NCBI GenBank assembly: GCA_024734495.1
Contig: JALMQS010000075.1
Location: 3,712,935-3,776,934, forward strand
DNA length: 64,000 nt
Reading direction: 5' to 3'
Origin: Forficula auricularia
Taxonomy: Eukaryota; Arthropoda; Insecta; Dermaptera; Forficulidae
A program made the translations under genes and the position numbers. The notes beneath the pieces are model-generated. The model was not told the DNA's origin, ran no database searches, and saw only the letters and a program-made list of their open reading frames with translations. Each line of letters starts with the position of its first letter. Within the stretch, counting starts at the first letter, position 1. Positions 22,641-32,485 of this stretch are shown in pieces.

Positions 22641-22889
22641 TAAAATTGTCTTTCGAATAAAGCCAGTTTCATTAATATTAAAAATATTTTTATTTTAATT
22701 TAAAGTTCTGAACCTCTAAAAAACAGCCTTTACAAGTCCCAAACTACATTTCTTTGAAAATAAGTTTTTTTTTGAGATATTACTCACACAAACAGAATTT
22801 GCAAGACCAAGCCCAAAATATGTGAAAACAAACAAACCAACACCTTAACATTGTGAATACCAATCAATTGCCTTGATCTCCACGTTACT

Positions 22890-23250
22890 TAAACTCACCC
22901 CCTCAACGGGAATAGTTTCTAATTTGATTAGAATTATGTATCAATCGATCCTCCCCCATTTCCATTTGAATTTCAACTTATTGCTTTCCCGACTTTAATG
23001 AATATTCGCTTATGAAAGTAATTCGCATGCCCTCTCGTATAATTTGCTCAATTATAATTCCTTGTGAGATTGAAAGTTAATTCCAGAGATGGAGATAATC
23101 CCGTTTGGCAAAAGGGGCCACGAATTCCGGCTCGGCTCCATCCGAGAGGGTTGGTCTTGGTAATTGGGGCAGTTCCCACCCTTTGCCCTCTTGCCATTTA
23201 CTCTTGCTCTCCCCCTAGAATGAACCTCCGTCGTCTTCACTCATGACCAG
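22890..23250. other. GC-richer single-copy block
   Basis: Overlapping short frames on both strands at 23052-23246 have no family resemblance. The composition differs from flanking repeats and the block is not repeated here. Candidate conserved non-coding DNA. Confidence 0.3.
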
Positions 23251-23548
23251 TCTACCGAAACACAAATAATTATCAACTTCTATTTTGATCGCTATCATTA
23301 TTTTTTTTGACTTCATTCAATGTTTAATTCGATTCTTTTGATAGCACGCAATTAGATTGCTATGTGAATTTGATTAATCTCGATGAAAAGGGGGAATCCT
23401 CTTTGAATAACCATACAAATATTATTAAAACATAATCATTGCTATTAATTACTATGAAAAGAGAATATTTCTCTAATAACCAACAACGAATATGTCCTTG
23501 TGGAGATTAGATACAAAAAGAAGAGGAAGAGAAATAGTAAATTTCAGG

Positions 23549-23850
23549 TAATCAGTAGAGATTGTGGTGTTGGTGCAAGGTGAAACATCTTTAATAAAGA
23601 TAAGAGTAAATAGATATTTTGTTTAATATGGATTTACTATGAGTTAAGGATACTGGGTCACTTATTTCACATTAAAATTAAAAAATTAAAAGATATAAAA
23701 TTTTTTTTCCTTTTTCAATATATATATTTCGGGCTATCAACCCATCTTCAGGAAATACAGAAGGTAACTGTAAAAAGGTAAATAAGTGACCCAGTATCCT
23801 TAACTCATAGTAAATCCATATTAAATAAAATATCTATTTACTCTTATCTT
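23549..23850 (-). mobile_element. Palindromic hammerhead-family element with 14-bp target duplication
   Basis: TAGTAAATTTCAGG flanks it exactly at 23535-23548 and 23851-23864. From the left: a one-sided head containing GGTGTTGGTGCAAGGTGAAA, a left arm (about 23592-23675), a centre with a minus-strand ribozyme motif, and a right arm (about 23780-23850). It is about 302 bp with no coding frame. A sister copy at 25730-26030 is about 90 percent identical by eye but has its own duplication. Confidence 0.92.
23713..23755 (-). ncRNA. Hammerhead-like ribozyme motif
   Basis: Minus strand: stem I TTTC with GAAA, CTGAAGA, extra T, stem II GGGTTGATAGCCC (three G-C pairs plus loop), GAA, self-complementary ATATATATAT as stem III, T cleavage base, then GAAA. 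All elements of a type I hammerhead order are present. Confidence 0.65.
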
Positions 23851-23864
23851 TAGTAAATTTCAGG

Positions 23865-24148
23865 GTTTGGGTCTGAGTTAAGGTACCCATGGATGCGCAA
23901 GGTTATAGGTATGTCGCTGAATGTCCCCGTATCTAGAATTCATAGGGATAAACCATAGAATGGAAGGGTACCGAATATCGAAAAGCGCTCTCTAGCGGCT
24001 CGGAGAACATTATTCTTAGTCCTTAAGAGCTATTCAAAGATCATAATCATAGGACATTAAAAGCCTTTGTCAAAGATAAAAGATTCATATAGACTTTGTG
24101 CTAAACGTTCATTTAGAAAATTTTCCAACGTACAAATTTATAGATTAT
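23865..24148. other. Unassigned DNA between elements
   Basis: No repeat in this window matches it and no frame is convincing. Confidence 0.35.
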
Positions 24149-25017
24149 AAAAATAATTTTTAAGAAAAAAAAATAAAACCGACTTCAAAAAATTAAATAC
24201 AACGAATAAAATACACTAAAAGATATAAAATAATCATTATCTTATTTAGTTATAACTAAACGACGAAATATTAACATGAAATTACTTTTTGAAGTCAGTG
24301 CCAAACAAACTATACCTATAAAGCGAGCGTACCCGCCAAACGTACTAAGTAAGATCCGTCGAGTGCGATTCATAAAAGGTATATGTTTGGCACCAACTTC
24401 AAAAAGTAATTTCATGTTAATATTTCGTCGTTTAGTTGTAACTAAATAAGATAATAATTATTTTATACCTTTTAGTGTATTTTATTTGTTGTATTTAATT
24501 TTTTGAAGTCGGTTTTTATTTTTTCTTAAAAATTATTTTTATTGTTCTCTTTTTAGTGATGTTATTAATAGTGATCATATCATCAGAACTTGACCAAATT
24601 AATATGACACCATCCCTAAGACACCCCCCTATCGGATAAAAAAAGAAACATCGAAATCGGTTCATAAACAAAGAAGTTAGGTCTAAAAAAACCTAATAAA
24701 AAGGTCTAATACCTATGAAAGGTAGGCTGAACCCAATGCAATTTTTTTTTTCAAAATCGGTTCACAATTGACGGAGATATGAGGTAACATAGGCACAAAA
24801 AAAAAAATTCAGTCGAATAGAGAACCTCCTCCTTTTTTGAAGTCGGTTAAAAATATTATTAAATATGCCTAGTTCTCGACGTCAATGTTTTGTGAAAGGT
24901 TGCTTTCGCGACACAAAATCAGATAAAGAACATACTTTTTTTAAACGACCTGAAAATCCTGAAATGTAAGTACTAGTAATTTATTTCTTTGATTTTTATA
25001 TGTTAATTCTTTAATAA
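24149..25017 (+). mobile_element. THAP-exon element, copy 1
   Basis: Three parts are shared almost base for base with 47464-48311 on the opposite strand. First a 395-bp palindrome (24149-24542) with arms starting near ACCGACTTCAAAAAATTAAA. Then a linker of about 320 bp that includes the GAGGAGGTTC/ACCGACTTC repeat in inverted form. Then a short exon encoding the start of a THAP domain with a splice donor. Homology stops in the intron near 25017. No terminal repeats or duplications were found. P-type transposases begin with a THAP domain, so a P-like element is the leading idea. Confidence 0.8.
24865..24965 (+). CDS. First exon of a THAP-domain protein, partial
   Basis: An ATG opens 33 codons plus two bases before GTAAGT at 24966. 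The product has C-x4-C (QCFVKGC) near residue 8, then HTFFKRPENP. This is how THAP zinc-finger domains (C2CH, DNA-binding) start; the remaining Cys and His would be in later exons. Read without splicing, the frame stops at once, so the donor is meaningful. The 47512-47612 copy is nearly identical at protein level (one proline to serine). The nearest candidate acceptor, TTATAG at 25023-25028, is followed by no THAP-like sequence, so the gene is probably truncated. It could also be a host-derived exon carried by the element. Confidence 0.65.
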
Positions 25018-25560
25018 TTTAATTATAGAGCTAAAGAGAGCGGTTCCCGCCATTTTATTGTCCATTCCGAATCTCTAGAGAGCTCTGTAACTCCTATATA
25101 CGCTAAAATACATTGGCTCCTTATGGACCTCTTCCACTCCATATTACTCTATGGGATAAACAAGCTGGCGAAAGTGTTTGTTCGAATTGTATTTTATTTG
25201 ATCCTCATCAAGGGATGGTGAATGTTTGAATTATTTTGAAATTACACTAATTAGTGAGGTGAATTTATAAAATATACCATGGTAATACTGCACCTGCTTC
25301 CGAAAAAACCCATCAAAAATATATTATATAAGTTTAATTTATTCGAAGTTGAGATTTTTGTATATGGGGATAAAAAGAAAAATATTTTATTCTATTTTTT
25401 TGTAAGAAGTGATTACTGTTCTGTTCTGTATTGATAAGGTTGTTATTAAAAAGAGAAAAAAATTGTATTTTTTGTGAATGTGCCAAATATCTTTTGAAAA
25501 TTGTTTTCTGATGGCCTTCAATGGTAACGAAGGTAATAAGAAAATTTAAACGAATGTGTG
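25018..25560. other. AT-rich DNA downstream of the THAP exon
   Basis: No clear continuation of a transposase could be read in any frame. The 86-residue minus-strand frame at 25334-25594 shows no family resemblance. Confidence 0.35.
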
Positions 25561-25575
25561 ACATGACTATTTGAA

Positions 25576-25612
25576 GCCCTGAAGAAGTCGGCAAAGTCGA
25601 CGAAACGTTGGT
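25576..25612 (+). ncRNA. Hammerhead-like ribozyme motif
   Basis: Stem I GCC with GGT, CTGAAGA, extra A, stem II GTCGGC with GTCGAC around AAA, GAA, ACGT stem III, T cleavage base. It lies in a fragment of the ACGT subfamily, related to 10178-10449, without clear arms. Confidence 0.55.
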
Positions 25613-25729
25613 GGATAAATAAAAAAGTCACACATAAAAACTTGTCCTTATTTTCCCAATATAAACTTTCAAATTATAAATTAAATTATGGACGGAAATG
25701 ATAATAATAAGAGTAAATGTAGTAAATTA

Positions 25730-26030
25730 ATAATTAGTAGAGATTGTGGTGTTGGTGCAAGGTGAAACATCTTTAATAAAGATAAGAGTAAATAAATATT
25801 ATATTTAATATTGATTTACTATGAGTTAAGGATTCTTGGTCACTTATTTCACATTAAAATTAAAAAATTAAAAGATGTAAAAAAATGTTTCTTTTTCAAT
25901 ATATATATTTCGGGCTATCAACCCATCTTCAGGAAGTACAGAAAGTAATTTTAATGTGAAATAAGTGACCAAGAATCCTTAACTCATAGTAGATCAATAT
26001 TAAACATAATATTTATTTACTCTTATCTTT
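25730..26030 (-). mobile_element. Palindromic hammerhead-family element with 13-bp target duplication
   Basis: ATGTAGTAAATTA flanks it at 25717-25729 and 26031-26043. Same architecture and orientation as 23549-23850: head, left arm, ribozyme centre, right arm. Both insertion sites contain TAGTAAATT, hinting at target preference. Confidence 0.92.
25895..25935 (-). ncRNA. Hammerhead-like ribozyme motif
   Basis: Same design as 23713-23755: CTGAAGA, extra T, GGGTTGATAGCCC, GAA, ATATATATAT, T. Stem I is reduced to TTC with GAA. Confidence 0.6.
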
Positions 26031-26043
26031 ATGTAGTAAATTA

Positions 26044-26589
26044 GATATCAATTGTAGACATTATGATTTGCAATCAACACAAAAATATTGTTTAACTCTA
26101 GCACAAAATTCATAGACCCAGCCCTTGCAGTTTAAACACTGAATCACTTGTGGAATCACTGGTACGAAATAGGCGACCGTGTCATGATTAAAACAAAGTT
26201 ACAAAACACAACTAACAGACTATTTGAATTTAATCTTAATTACATCAAAATATAGCTTAAGAAGAGTAGATTACTATATTCAAAATGGCATATATAATTT
26301 CTGACCTTATAGTTCAGTATGTCATTAGAGCACAACACAAAAATCTACATCAAAGCACTGAATTTTAAACAATCAACACTACAATGAAACTTAAAGCGTC
26401 GGAGCAGTTATTTTTCCCCAAGATGATGGAAATGATGTTTAGTTCGAGGTTTACCCTGAATATTGAGTAGTTTACAGTATTTTACTAAATATTGAAGTGG
26501 TACGATTTAGGCGATGGTACGATATAGACAATTCTCCCCTAAATATATTTAAAGTCACTTTTGAAAGTATCTCTGCCGCTTTTTCTTTC
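26044..26589. other. AT-rich DNA, nothing recognised
   Basis: No feature could be supported. Confidence 0.4.
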
Positions 26590-26890
26590 AAGTCAAACAG
26601 CTCTTGTTCTCAGGTTTCATGTTGGGGTCCCTTTTCGCCGGACCATAACATTTTCGTCCTCTCGTTGACTTGTACCCGATCTTCCGGCTCATTGGCCACG
26701 AGACGGACAGCTTGAATTGGCGTGAATGTACGGAAATATGGTCCAGTGAGGCCCAGGGGATGTTTGCACAATTGGACACAAAAGTGACCCACGGGGGCCC
26801 CTTTGTCCATGCTGTCACCGAGCCAGGATAATTGAGCCGAAAACGAGAACGTTTAGGCTCACTCGTGGGAGATTGAGCTATCTCGAAATG
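26590..26890. other. GC-rich single-copy block
   Basis: Two overlapping minus-strand frames (76 and 66 residues) and one plus-strand frame are open together, which argues against any being real. No domain is recognisable. Candidate conserved non-coding DNA, or less likely a short unrecognised exon. Confidence 0.35.
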
Positions 26891-27339
26891 TTATCTCTCC
26901 GTTTCTGATATTTGTTGGTTAGATAATAATCTTGTTATTTACAAATGGAAAAATTGTTACAAATTGAGGGAAAAATGAACAACGAGAGCCGGCTAGATAT
27001 AACAGATGTTTTTGGACCTAACAAAATTATTCAGCATCACTAATAGGCTATTTTGACAAACCGATCAAATTAGCTTTGAATTGAATACTATTATATCCAT
27101 TTGCAATATAAATCAAATTGATCTGTTTCACACAAATTAAAACATTATTAGTAATAGGTAGAGTCGTGGCTCTATATAGGAAATTTTAAGAACCCGAACT
27201 CCAAATTTCTTACCAATAAATAACTAAATCAATATTAATAATTAATTATCCAAAATTAGATAGAAATTTCATTTATTTTCAAAGAATAAATTTGATAATT
27301 TTTAAAGAGTTAGGTATCGGTGAAACATTTTAATAATAA

Positions 27340-27922
27340 AATAAACTGCAACGGATCGTTGCTAAACTTTATCCAATGAACTATCGTTGTATAGGGTAAA
27401 GTACTTTACTTTAAAAATATAATTTTACAAAAAAATTTATATGACCATTTTTGGGGTCCTCAAGGTACTCAATTACAATATTAAATTTCATCAAAATTGG
27501 TTAAGTCATTTTCAAGATATTTAGAAAAAACTAAAAAAGTACCGAAATAAAGTACTAATGTTTGTTGGCCGATATGTACTAAAAACTAATCAGCGCTTCA
27601 TTTTGTTAAAATAATGTTAGGTTTTCATTTTCATTTCAATTGGTGCAACGGTGTGGAAAAAATCGTGGACGAAAAAAACGTTAACATCCATCCATCCATT
27701 CGCACGCACTTCAAAAAAAATGGCACTTTTTGGCCTCTCGACGAGACCCCAGGTAATTTTTGTTAAAATCGGCACCTGCTAAAATTCAATCTAATTGAAT
27801 ACTACAATTTGTGACCTTAATTGAGTCTATGGGTTCCGTAGTCTTTACCTGAGGACCCTTTGAAGTCGCGCTTGCCGCCAGACCGATTACAATACTTTAC
27901 CCATGCTTCGCATTGGATAAAG
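27340..27922 (+). mobile_element. Interspersed element A, copy 2
   Basis: Starts ATAAACTGCAACGGATCG like the other copies. Inner ends CTTTATCCAATG (27367) and CATTGGATAAAG (ends 27922) are inverted, with a second inverted pair GGGTAAAGTA and TACTTTACCC just inside. The body contains GGCCTCTCGACGAGACCCC. A non-autonomous DNA-element-like structure of about 580 bp. Confidence 0.85.
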
Positions 27923-28002
27923 TAAAAAAGTTAGTAAAATTTCAAGGCAGGTTTCACAAAAATAAAACAAATATAGGTTTGAGTTTTTATCTCGATATGT
28001 TG

Positions 28003-28318
28003 CAGTAAAACCCCATTTTTAGTAAGGATGTGTGCTTACTAGTTAAGATATACCTTTGTGGCAACTAGAATTTACTGATGTTGGTTTAGTTTGGTTCAAA
28101 GGTCTAGAATCTTCATTTTTGACTTTCCGCTTCATTTTGGGTGTTTATTTTCAAAAGTTTTTAAGCGAAAATGTCAAAAATTACATCCTCTACAACTTTT
28201 CTTCTAATTTTTAATATTTTGAAAATAAATACACAAAATGAGGCGGAAGGTCAAAATGAAGATTCTAGACATTTGAACCAAACTCAACCAACATCAGTAA
28301 ACTCTAAAGACGAAGAGT
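28003..28318. mobile_element. Foldback element L, incomplete copy
   Basis: Starts CAGTAAAACCCC like 36595. Arms at 28068-28185 and 28200-28312 are inverted (TTCATTTTTGACTTTCCG with its complement). It interrupts hammerhead-family sequence (27945-28002). Confidence 0.7.
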
Positions 28319-28322
28319 GATA

Positions 28323-28374
28323 AAATGGGCCACTGAGGAAGTCGAAATAAATCGGTGAAACGTCTGGCCCATTT
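28323..28374 (+). ncRNA. Hammerhead-like ribozyme motif with 10-bp stem I
   Basis: Stem I AAATGGGCCA is perfectly complementary to TGGCCCATTT. Inside: CTGAGGA, extra A, stem II (GTCGA with TCGGT around AATAAA), GAA, ACGT stem III and C as cleavage base, giving the canonical GTC. This is the best stem I in the window. Confidence 0.7.
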
Positions 28375-28579
28375 AATAAAAACTATGTTTTTGATTTATT
28401 GTCCAATTCCCTACTATTCCTGTTTTAATTTTAATTATAATTTTCTACAATAAAAAATTAAATTAAATTTCTGAAATAGAGACATTGCACAGATTATACC
28501 AGGGTAGTAATAGTAGATAGGTTGTTTTTAATTGAGGAGGAGGGTTATATTTTCTCTATAAATCTATTCTTATTAAACG

Positions 28580-29290
28580 AACAAAAATTGTATATTTATT
28601 TATTTGTTTGTATATATATTTGTTTGTTTATATATTTGTATCTTGGTTATATTTTGAAAACGACTCTACCGATTTTGATGAAATTCACGGGTTAGGGGGT
28701 TTTTGGGGGGACAATTCGATCTGTCACGGTATCATCTTCGACAAAATTGTTTTTGATGTTTTTTTTCGTAATCAAATTAATTATTCTCAGGCAGACAAAT
28801 CCCATTCTTAGGGTTTTAAAAAAGGTTTCCCTTTTCCTTTTGTACCCAGGCAGACAATGGGTTCATTGTTCTAAAAGGCCTTGAAGAAGTATTGTGATTG
28901 TGGATTTTAACATATTTTGTTCTCTCTAAACGTTAGAAATATTAATAAACGTTTTATAATTGTTTTTATAAAGAACTTTATTTATTTAATAGAATAAAAA
29001 ATAATCAAGAATTTATTTTAAAATATATTTCGCATAAGCCGGTCTCAATTTTCTGAAAAAACAACACATTTTGTTAGGTTTTATTTATTAACAATTGGAT
29101 GAATAAAAATGAATCATATGGTTCAATCAAAACTGGTGCAGGAGGTGGGGTATAGTGGTGGGGGATCCGGGGTAGGGCGAAGTTTCGGGGGTGGGGGTAC
29201 AGTGTGGGCGAATACTATATATATTTGTATTTTTTTTAATTTGAAAACGGCTCTCAAATAAAAATCGACCTTTTTTATCAGAATTTTTAA
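28580..29290 (+). repeat. Interspersed repeat G, copy 2
   Basis: Inverted relative to 13200-13710. Contains a TTTG/TATA-rich start, ACTCTACCGATTTTGATGAA, GACAATTCGATCTGTC, AGGCAGACAATGGG and, after about 200 bp of extra AT-rich sequence with a GGGGTAGGG-type stretch, AAACGGCTCTCAAATAAAAA. Confidence 0.7.
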
Positions 29291-29955
29291 ATTAAAAATA
29301 ATATTAAAATAAAGGTTTTAACTGAAGGAAGAAGTTACCGAGCATCGCTCGGTGCCTCCAGGTACCGTATATTTAAGAGACATAATATTGCATAAATTGA
29401 TAAATTAAACCTTCTTCAAATCGGTTTTTTTTCCCATGATAAAGTATTGTACCTATATAGAAAATTAATTGTCTATTTGTTTAGTTTTTCAAAGTTTTTC
29501 AAAAAGCACTCAAGCGATTTGTTATTTTTTATTACAGTAGACTATCTACATATGTATTTTACTCGATAATATTTAATTTAAAATATATAATTTAGGCTCT
29601 TCCAACAGTAACATTTCTACAACTCAACTACCGAAGCATTAAATCTTCAATTTGCAAATATTTTTTTTTTAGAATAAGAATGTTTTTTCTTTTAAATAGA
29701 TGTATATTTATTTTACATGCAATGCTTGTAAAGAGGTTAAGTGAAGAGATGATGGTTGTTCCAATGAAGTGGATGCAAATAAGACATAGCTAAATGAACA
29801 AATAATAATTCACAGACCTAAACTCAAGCATTCCGCAAATGCTCTGCTCTCATTAGGTATATCAATTAATGAGGGGTCGAGACATAGACAATTTTGATAG
29901 AAATGGGCATTTTTTGGATTATTCTAATTCCAAATAAAATCAATATTATTTTCAA
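29291..29955. other. AT-rich DNA, nothing recognised
   Basis: Only a small hairpin GAGCATCGCTC near 29340 stands out. Confidence 0.35.
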
Positions 29956-29969
29956 TATTTAAGAACTTA

Positions 29970-30075
29970 AGCAAATATTTCTTCCCGTACACCTAACATT
30001 GGATTCCAGTAGTTTTTTATAGGCTGATTATCATGCAGTTTTTCGATTTTTTACACGTCAGAGTTTTGAGAAGTT
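29970..30075 (+). repeat. Fragment of foldback element M
   Basis: CCTAACATTGGATTCCAGTA through CACGTCAGAGTTTTGAGA matches the start of the elements at 30335-31031 and 60505-61110. The other arm is missing. Confidence 0.7.
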
Positions 30076-30180
30076 ATCTGTCAAAATGAGGATGACCAGG
30101 AGAGGAGGGAATGAGTGGGGAAGATGATTAATTAAAACCAATCGACTTGATTGGGGAATAATGGAATTGAAATAATTAAC

Positions 30181-30338
30181 GGAAAAGAGGTTTTTTTATC
30201 TAATTAGATTTTTCCTCTTATTAAAAACAAGGACTAAAGATGAATAAGGACACTCCGATGGTGGAGAAGTTATCTCCGGAATCGAAGCAAAAATACAATG
30301 TATAATTGGTTTAATAAAAATTTATAAAAAAAAAAACC
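30181..30338 (+). mobile_element. SINE-like repeat B, copy 3
   Basis: Reverse orientation relative to copies 1 and 2, ending in an A tail at 30326-30336 that abuts element M. Contains AAGGACACTCCGATGGTGGA. Confidence 0.7.
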
Positions 30339-31031
30339 TTAACAGGCAGCTTGATTTCTATATTTGCGCCACAATCTTGTACAATAACACTGATCAACAA
30401 AAAAAATTTCCAGTAAACCTAACAATGGATTCCAGCTGATTATCATTCAATTTCAGATTTTTACAACACCTCAGTATCGGTCAAAATGACGAAAAAGGCC
30501 ATTTTGACCTAATTTCGAGTCCCATTAAATATTAAACAGCAATATTTGAAATCAAAATATTTTGTTGACGTAATAGAAAACAACTTCCTCTTTGATTTTC
30601 AAATTACCCTTTATTTTTATCTCAATTAGAACTCGAGTTATAACTAAAAAAACAAGACCCTATGTTTTTATCTGTGTTTATTTCCTTTATAATCACGTAG
30701 TTTTAGTTTTTTAGTTATAACTCGAGTTCTAATTGAGCTAAAAACAAGTGGTAATTTGAAAATCAAAGAGGGTCTATCTATTACTGCAATAAAATATTTT
30801 GCTTTCAAATATTGCTGTTTTATATTTAATGCTACTCGAAATTAGGTCAAAATGGCCTTTTTCGTCATTTTCACCGATAATATCTCAAAAGTCTGACGTG
30901 TTGTAAAAAATCGGGAAATTGAATGATAATCAGCTGGAATCCATTGTTAGGTTTACTGGAAATTTTTTTGTTGATCAGTGTTATTGTACCAGAGGGCGCA
31001 AATATAGAAATCAAGCTGCCTGTTAAGGTTT
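30335..31031. mobile_element. Foldback element M, copy 1
   Basis: A palindrome of about 695 bp: outer ends CCTTAACAGGCAGCTTG and CAAGCTGCCTGTTAAGG, inner ends CACTGATCAACAAAAA and TTTTTGTTGATCAGTG. The arms carry GGTCAAAATG/CATTTTGACC and AACTCGAGTTATAACT. Partial or rearranged copies at 29970, 60505 and 63294. Non-coding. Confidence 0.9.
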
Positions 31032-31303
31032 GATTTGCGTCAACTTCGATTCCTATACACTCAAAATTGAAATTCGAGAAATTTATATTAATCGATTTAT
31101 GTTTGATATGGTTTTTAATTGATTCCGCGACATTTCAGCCCCCGACAAAACATCCCCCGACAAAATATCCCCCGACAAAATATCCCCCTACAAAATATCC
31201 CCCGACAAAATATCCCCCGACAAAATATCCCCCGACAAAATATCCTTCAGACAAATTATCTCATGACAAAATAAACCTTCCCCTCCTGAATCTTATGAGT
31301 AAT

Positions 31304-31565
31304 AGTTTTTAAGGAATTTGGTGTTGGTACTTGGTGAAACATTTTTTAAAATTATTGAATAAAAATACTTGGTAGGTTTCACATTAAGATATAAAAAATA
31401 AAACGAATTTATTTTTGGAGAATCTTTAATCTCGATATATATATTTCTCCTGAAGATGGGTTAGTCACCCGAAATATATATATCGAGATTAAAGATTCTC
31501 CAAAATAAATTCGTTTAATTTTTTATATCTTAATGTGAAACCTACCAAGTATGTTTATCCAATAA
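31304..31565 (+). mobile_element. Palindromic hammerhead-family element with 12-bp target duplication
   Basis: CTTATGAGTAAT flanks it at 31292-31303 and 31566-31577. Head with GGTGTTGGTACTTGGTGAAA, then near-perfect 80-bp arms (about 31358-31437 and 31475-31556) around a plus-strand ribozyme core. It inserted into the composite foldback. Confidence 0.93.
31444..31486 (+). ncRNA. Hammerhead-like ribozyme motif
   Basis: Stem I TCTC with GAGA, CTGAAGA, extra T, stem II GGGTTAGTCACCC, GAA, ATATATATAT stem III, C cleavage base. Every pairing is intact. Confidence 0.65.
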
Positions 31566-31582
31566 CTTATGAGTAATGCAAA

Positions 31583-31738
31583 TCGACTCCGGTTCGGTTA
31601 ATATATATTCATTTCGGCTCGGTTGGGTTCGTATAGCTCATTTTCGGGCTGGTTTTTAGACGGTTCGGTTGGCGTCAGTCTATACGAACCCAACCGAGCC
31701 GAACTGAATATATATTACCCGAACCTCCGAAAGTTTAG
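31583..31738. repeat. Palindrome with GGTTCGG arms
   Basis: Arms of about 60 bp (TCCGGTTCGGTTAATATATA and its near complement) around a 30-bp loop. A strong hairpin if transcribed. Confidence 0.8.
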
Positions 31739-31739
31739 T

Positions 31740-31955
31740 CCGGGCGGGGTGTGTTTCGGGCTCCCATTTTTTTTTCTAATCAAACACACATTGAAAACCG
31801 AACCAGCCAATCATCGGGCGCGGTGTGTTTGGGCCTCCCATTTTTTCCTAATCAAACACACATTGAAATCCGAACAGCCAATCGTCGGGCGGAGTGTGTT
31901 TCGGGCTCCCATTTTTTTTCTAATCAAACACACATTGAAAACCGAACCAGCCAAT
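31740..31955. repeat. Three tandem 70-80-bp repeats, each self-complementary
   Basis: Each unit has GGGCGGAGTGTGTTTCGGGC, a T run, then AATCAAACACACATTGAAAA; GTGTGTTT and AAACACAC within a unit can pair. They yield parallel short frames in several registers, none a gene. Confidence 0.8.
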
Positions 31956-32159
31956 ATTTTATCAGAAGATATTATGTCGGGGGATGTTTTGTCGGGGGCT
32001 GAAATGTCGCGGTACCTTTTAATTAAAATCGCAACGCCGCCATAACTCATACTGAGGTAAATTTTTTCGAGAAAATGTCATATTTTAATTAATACGTTTT
32101 AATTTATTTGAACTATGAAATATCACGTAGGCTGTTTCATGGAACAAAAGCTCTGATTG

Positions 32160-32485
32160 GCTGCAAATTGACTGACTCGGTTCTTTTGTTTCGGACTTGG
32201 AAACGTGAGATCTCGAGCCTTATTAGCTTAGACAAAATAGGATTTTTTTTTCAAGATATTTCCCATCTCTCTTAGGCAAGAGAGACGGGAGTGAATTGGA
32301 GTTGTATCTAAAATTCCCTTTTGTTTTTGAATAATTAAAGGGTGGCTGGTGAGTTTTAATGAAGGCAGGGCTGCGCCCCATTGTGTCCCCGGTGGCAAGT
32401 GTCCCCGGCTCTGGAGGCCACTTGAGCACGTCGAGCTCAAGACAAAGGGCGCCCCGTCGATCGCTCGTCACCACCCTTGCTTGGC
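32160..32485. other. GC-rich block that continues into the first 549-bp repeat unit
   Basis: Contains GGCAGGGCTGCGCCCC and GAGCACGTCGAGCTC. Only its right edge, from CACAATCCACTGTC onward, is multiplied in the adjacent array; the block itself is single-copy. It looks like the ancestral locus from which the array expanded. Confidence 0.5.

Larger units (their letters stand above)
22190..22734. mobile_element. Foldback element made of two opposed transposase 3' ends
   Basis: Terminal repeats AAAGGGTGTTTTTTAAGAG and the complement of AAAGGCTGTTTTTTAGAGG. Inside each end lie about 100 AT-rich bp (with GAAACTGGCTTTATT) and then the C-terminal coding end of the same transposase, pointing outward on both sides. 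The central spacer at about 22467-22495 joins them. Confidence 0.88.
31125..32012. mobile_element. Composite foldback element with tandemly repeated ends
   Basis: A perfect 38-bp inverted terminal repeat starts CCGCGACATTTCAGCCCCCG (31125-31162 and 31975-32012). On the left it runs into seven copies of a 15-bp unit containing CCCCCGACAAAATAT (31139-31244). Tandem repeats inside terminal repeats resemble Drosophila FB-type foldbacks. Inside lie a later hammerhead-element insertion, a GGTTCGG-type palindrome (31583-31738) and three 70-80-bp repeats (31740-31955). The in-frame PPTKY peptide repeat is a by-product. Confidence 0.8.

Noticed and set aside
26588..26818. Two overlapping minus-strand frames as a host gene
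   Set aside because: Open in both frames and on the other strand, no domain, no splice context; composition explains them.
31067..31312. 81-residue frame with a PPTKYPPTKY repeat, looking like a secreted repeat protein
   Set aside because: The hydrophobic start is chance and the repeat is a 15-bp DNA tandem repeat in a foldback end; it continues beyond any sensible gene structure.
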